Part shown: positions 33,839-34,598 of the stretch, piece after piece | How the letters are laid out: each line of letters opens with the position of its first letter | Position numbering within the stretch: position 1 is the first letter of the stretch | Assembly (NCBI RefSeq): GCF_014696345.1 | Contig: NZ_JACJPY010000048.1 | Location: 1-34,598 of the forward strand | From: Pseudanabaena cinerea FACHB-1277 | GTDB lineage: Bacteria > Cyanobacteriota > Cyanobacteriia > Pseudanabaenales > Pseudanabaenaceae | Length of the DNA: 34,598 nt | Direction: 5' to 3' | Program-made: the position numbers and the translations under genes | Notes under the pieces: model-generated | Database searches by the model: none | Told to the model about the DNA's origin: nothing | The model's input: the letters and a program-made list of their open reading frames with translations, nothing else

Positions 33839-34003
33839 ATGGGATTGCGGGGCAAAATGTGCTATCTGCTGACAATAATATGTGTGATATGTTGCCTATG
33901 ATAGTTGCATTAACCCCAAAAGGTAAAAACTTACGCCGATTGGCTCAGTCCAACCTGTAATATCTCCGCCATCTGACTTCCATATTGCCCAATATTTCAT
34001 ATT

Positions 34004-34321
34004 ACGGTGCGGTGTAATAATCGCGAATTTCGATTGACTCGGTTGGAATGTCGGGAAGTGCTGCTTTATGCCATTCAAAAATGCAAAGATAAATATGGAT
34101 TTAAACTCTATGCCCTCTGCATCATGAGTAACCATATTCATTATTTATTGGAACCATTGCAGCCAGAGGATTTACCAAAAATTATGCACTGGTTGAATTG
34201 GTATACAGCGATGTGTTTTAACCGCATGATGAATCGCACTGGACATTTTTGGGAGAAGCGATATCACAGTACGGGCAAGGAAAAAGTAAAAAGGCAAAAG
34301 GTAAAAATTTGTAATTTGTAA
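34004..34321 (+). pseudogene. REP-associated tyrosine transposase (Y1, IS200-like TnpA) remnant
   Basis: The N-terminal part of a TnpA_REP-type HUH transposase. In frame from about 33995, sequence reads FHITVRCNNREFRLTR and goes on to YALCIMSNHIHYLLEP, with the two His of the HUH metal site, then FNRMMNRTGHFWEKRYHSTG. No start codon precedes the conserved FHITVR (a stop lies at 33974), and the C-terminal part with the catalytic Tyr is missing. After residue HSTG the reading frame runs into Lys-rich sequence and stops within a gtaattt repeat next to a palindrome. It is therefore broken at both ends and cannot act. Other coding starts, such as GTG at 34007, only shorten it. Confidence 0.85.
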
Positions 34322-34331
34322 TTTGTAATTT
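34311..34331. repeat. gtaattt x3 tandem repeat
   Basis: Three perfect 7-bp units at 34311-34317, 34318-34324 and 34325-34331, abutting the left arm of the following palindrome. It contains the stop of the truncated transposase. Confidence 0.9.
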
Positions 34332-34335
34332 GTAG

Positions 34336-34402
34336 GGGTAGAGCATTTGCGCCACCATCTCGCAACTCTCCACTAAAATCTCGATCCGCAAATGCTCTAC
34401 CC
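34336..34402. mobile_element. MITE/REP-like palindromic element
   Basis: A perfect 16-bp inverted repeat: gggtagagcatttgcg (34336-34351) and its complement at 34387-34402, around a 35-nt centre with no coding capacity. It lies exactly where the REP-type transposase reading frame degenerates, so it or its flanks may have inserted there. A related half sequence (gggcagagcattccc) occurs at 34542-34556. Calling it mobile is inference. Confidence 0.6.
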
Positions 34403-34430
34403 TCTTCGCTGTTACCGATAATTCATGACT

Positions 34431-34556
34431 GCGGTTTGGGGATTGTCGTTGAATATTAGAGATTTTTGGCGGTTTGGGGATTGTTGATGAATGTTCGAGG
34501 TTTAGGGCAGTTTGGAATTTTCGATGATTTGCGAAGGTTTAGGGCAGAGCATTCCC
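34431..34556. repeat. Degenerate ~38-bp tandem repeats at the right end
   Basis: Three diverged units begin with gcggtttgg or gcagtttgg: 34431-34468, 34469-34506 and 34507-34543, with a partial fourth that runs into gggcagagcattccc. I find no open frame of note on either strand. 34322-34598 holds only this array and the palindrome. Confidence 0.65.
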
Positions 34557-34598
34557 AATTTGAGATGGTTGCAGAATTTATAGATTGTGGTGGGAATG

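Noticed and set aside
33896-34141. 81-codon minus-strand ORF over the REP transposase remnant
   Set aside because: The plus strand encodes the recognisable HUH transposase here; the minus reading has no recognisable features.
34431-34543. CRISPR-like array
   Set aside because: Units are contiguous and diverged, with no spacers and no cas genes.

Overview
The window is chromosomal DNA from a cyanobacterium. Two lines of evidence support this: the octamer GCGATCGC (HIP1) recurs throughout, and many genes belong to cyanobacterial families (Tic22, DUF3086, TIGR04376-type, DUF1517, FdC2-type ferredoxin, and the short DprA-like protein). A Pseudanabaena-type organism is possible, but that is an impression and not shown by the sequence. 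I found no tRNA, rRNA or CRISPR array.

Layout. 1-640 holds a 5'-truncated TnpB remnant. 733-6487 is ordinary genome: an HIT hydrolase, a DUF3086 coiled-coil protein, a Tic22-like secreted protein, a GTPase with a membrane-helical tail, a small secreted protein, and coaD. 6619-9612 carries a DUF1517 membrane protein, then a two-gene unit of a GspC/PilP-like membrane protein and a TIGR04376-type coiled-coil protein. 9590-12316 is a GyrA/ParC-like topoisomerase A subunit. 12428-14649 is a type II restriction-modification pair (C5-cytosine methyltransferase plus PD-(D/E)XK nuclease) with no HIP1 sites over its 3' two thirds, probably acquired. 15021-15956 encodes a PEP-CTERM-like surface protein. 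16100-22375 (minus) is a translationally coupled pair: a P-loop ATPase followed by a 1638-residue protein with an N-terminal VLWINDD module, TPRs, an nSTAND1-type NTPase and fourteen WD40 repeats. This pair is the best candidate for a poorly described sensing or conflict system. 22522-24426 is dnaK. 24722-26940 is a likely operon of a Uma2 nuclease, an amino-acid-type ABC ATPase and an SDR. 26962-30968 holds a secreted TPR protein, a short DprA-like protein, leuD, an FdC2-type ferredoxin, an SNase-like protein lacking metal-site residues, and miaA. 30965-33838 is a membrane-bound PAS/HAMP adenylate cyclase. The right end (34004-34598) holds a REP-type transposase remnant cut off at a MITE-like palindrome, followed by about 38-bp degenerate tandem repeats.

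Intergenic DNA is rich in structure. Perfect hairpins of 13-19 bp sit at gene ends, often next to or capped by GCGC-N3-GCGC. One 17-bp perfect hairpin lies between two divergent genes, where a terminator is not expected. Short tandem arrays (15, 12 and 11 bp) lie in 5' regions. Three convergent gene pairs overlap at their 3' ends, two of them by the same four bases, TTAG.

Functionally, most genes are single housekeeping or envelope genes. The multi-gene units are the restriction-modification pair, the STAND/ATPase pair, the PilP-like/TIGR04376 pair, Uma2-ABC-SDR, and leuD-ferredoxin.
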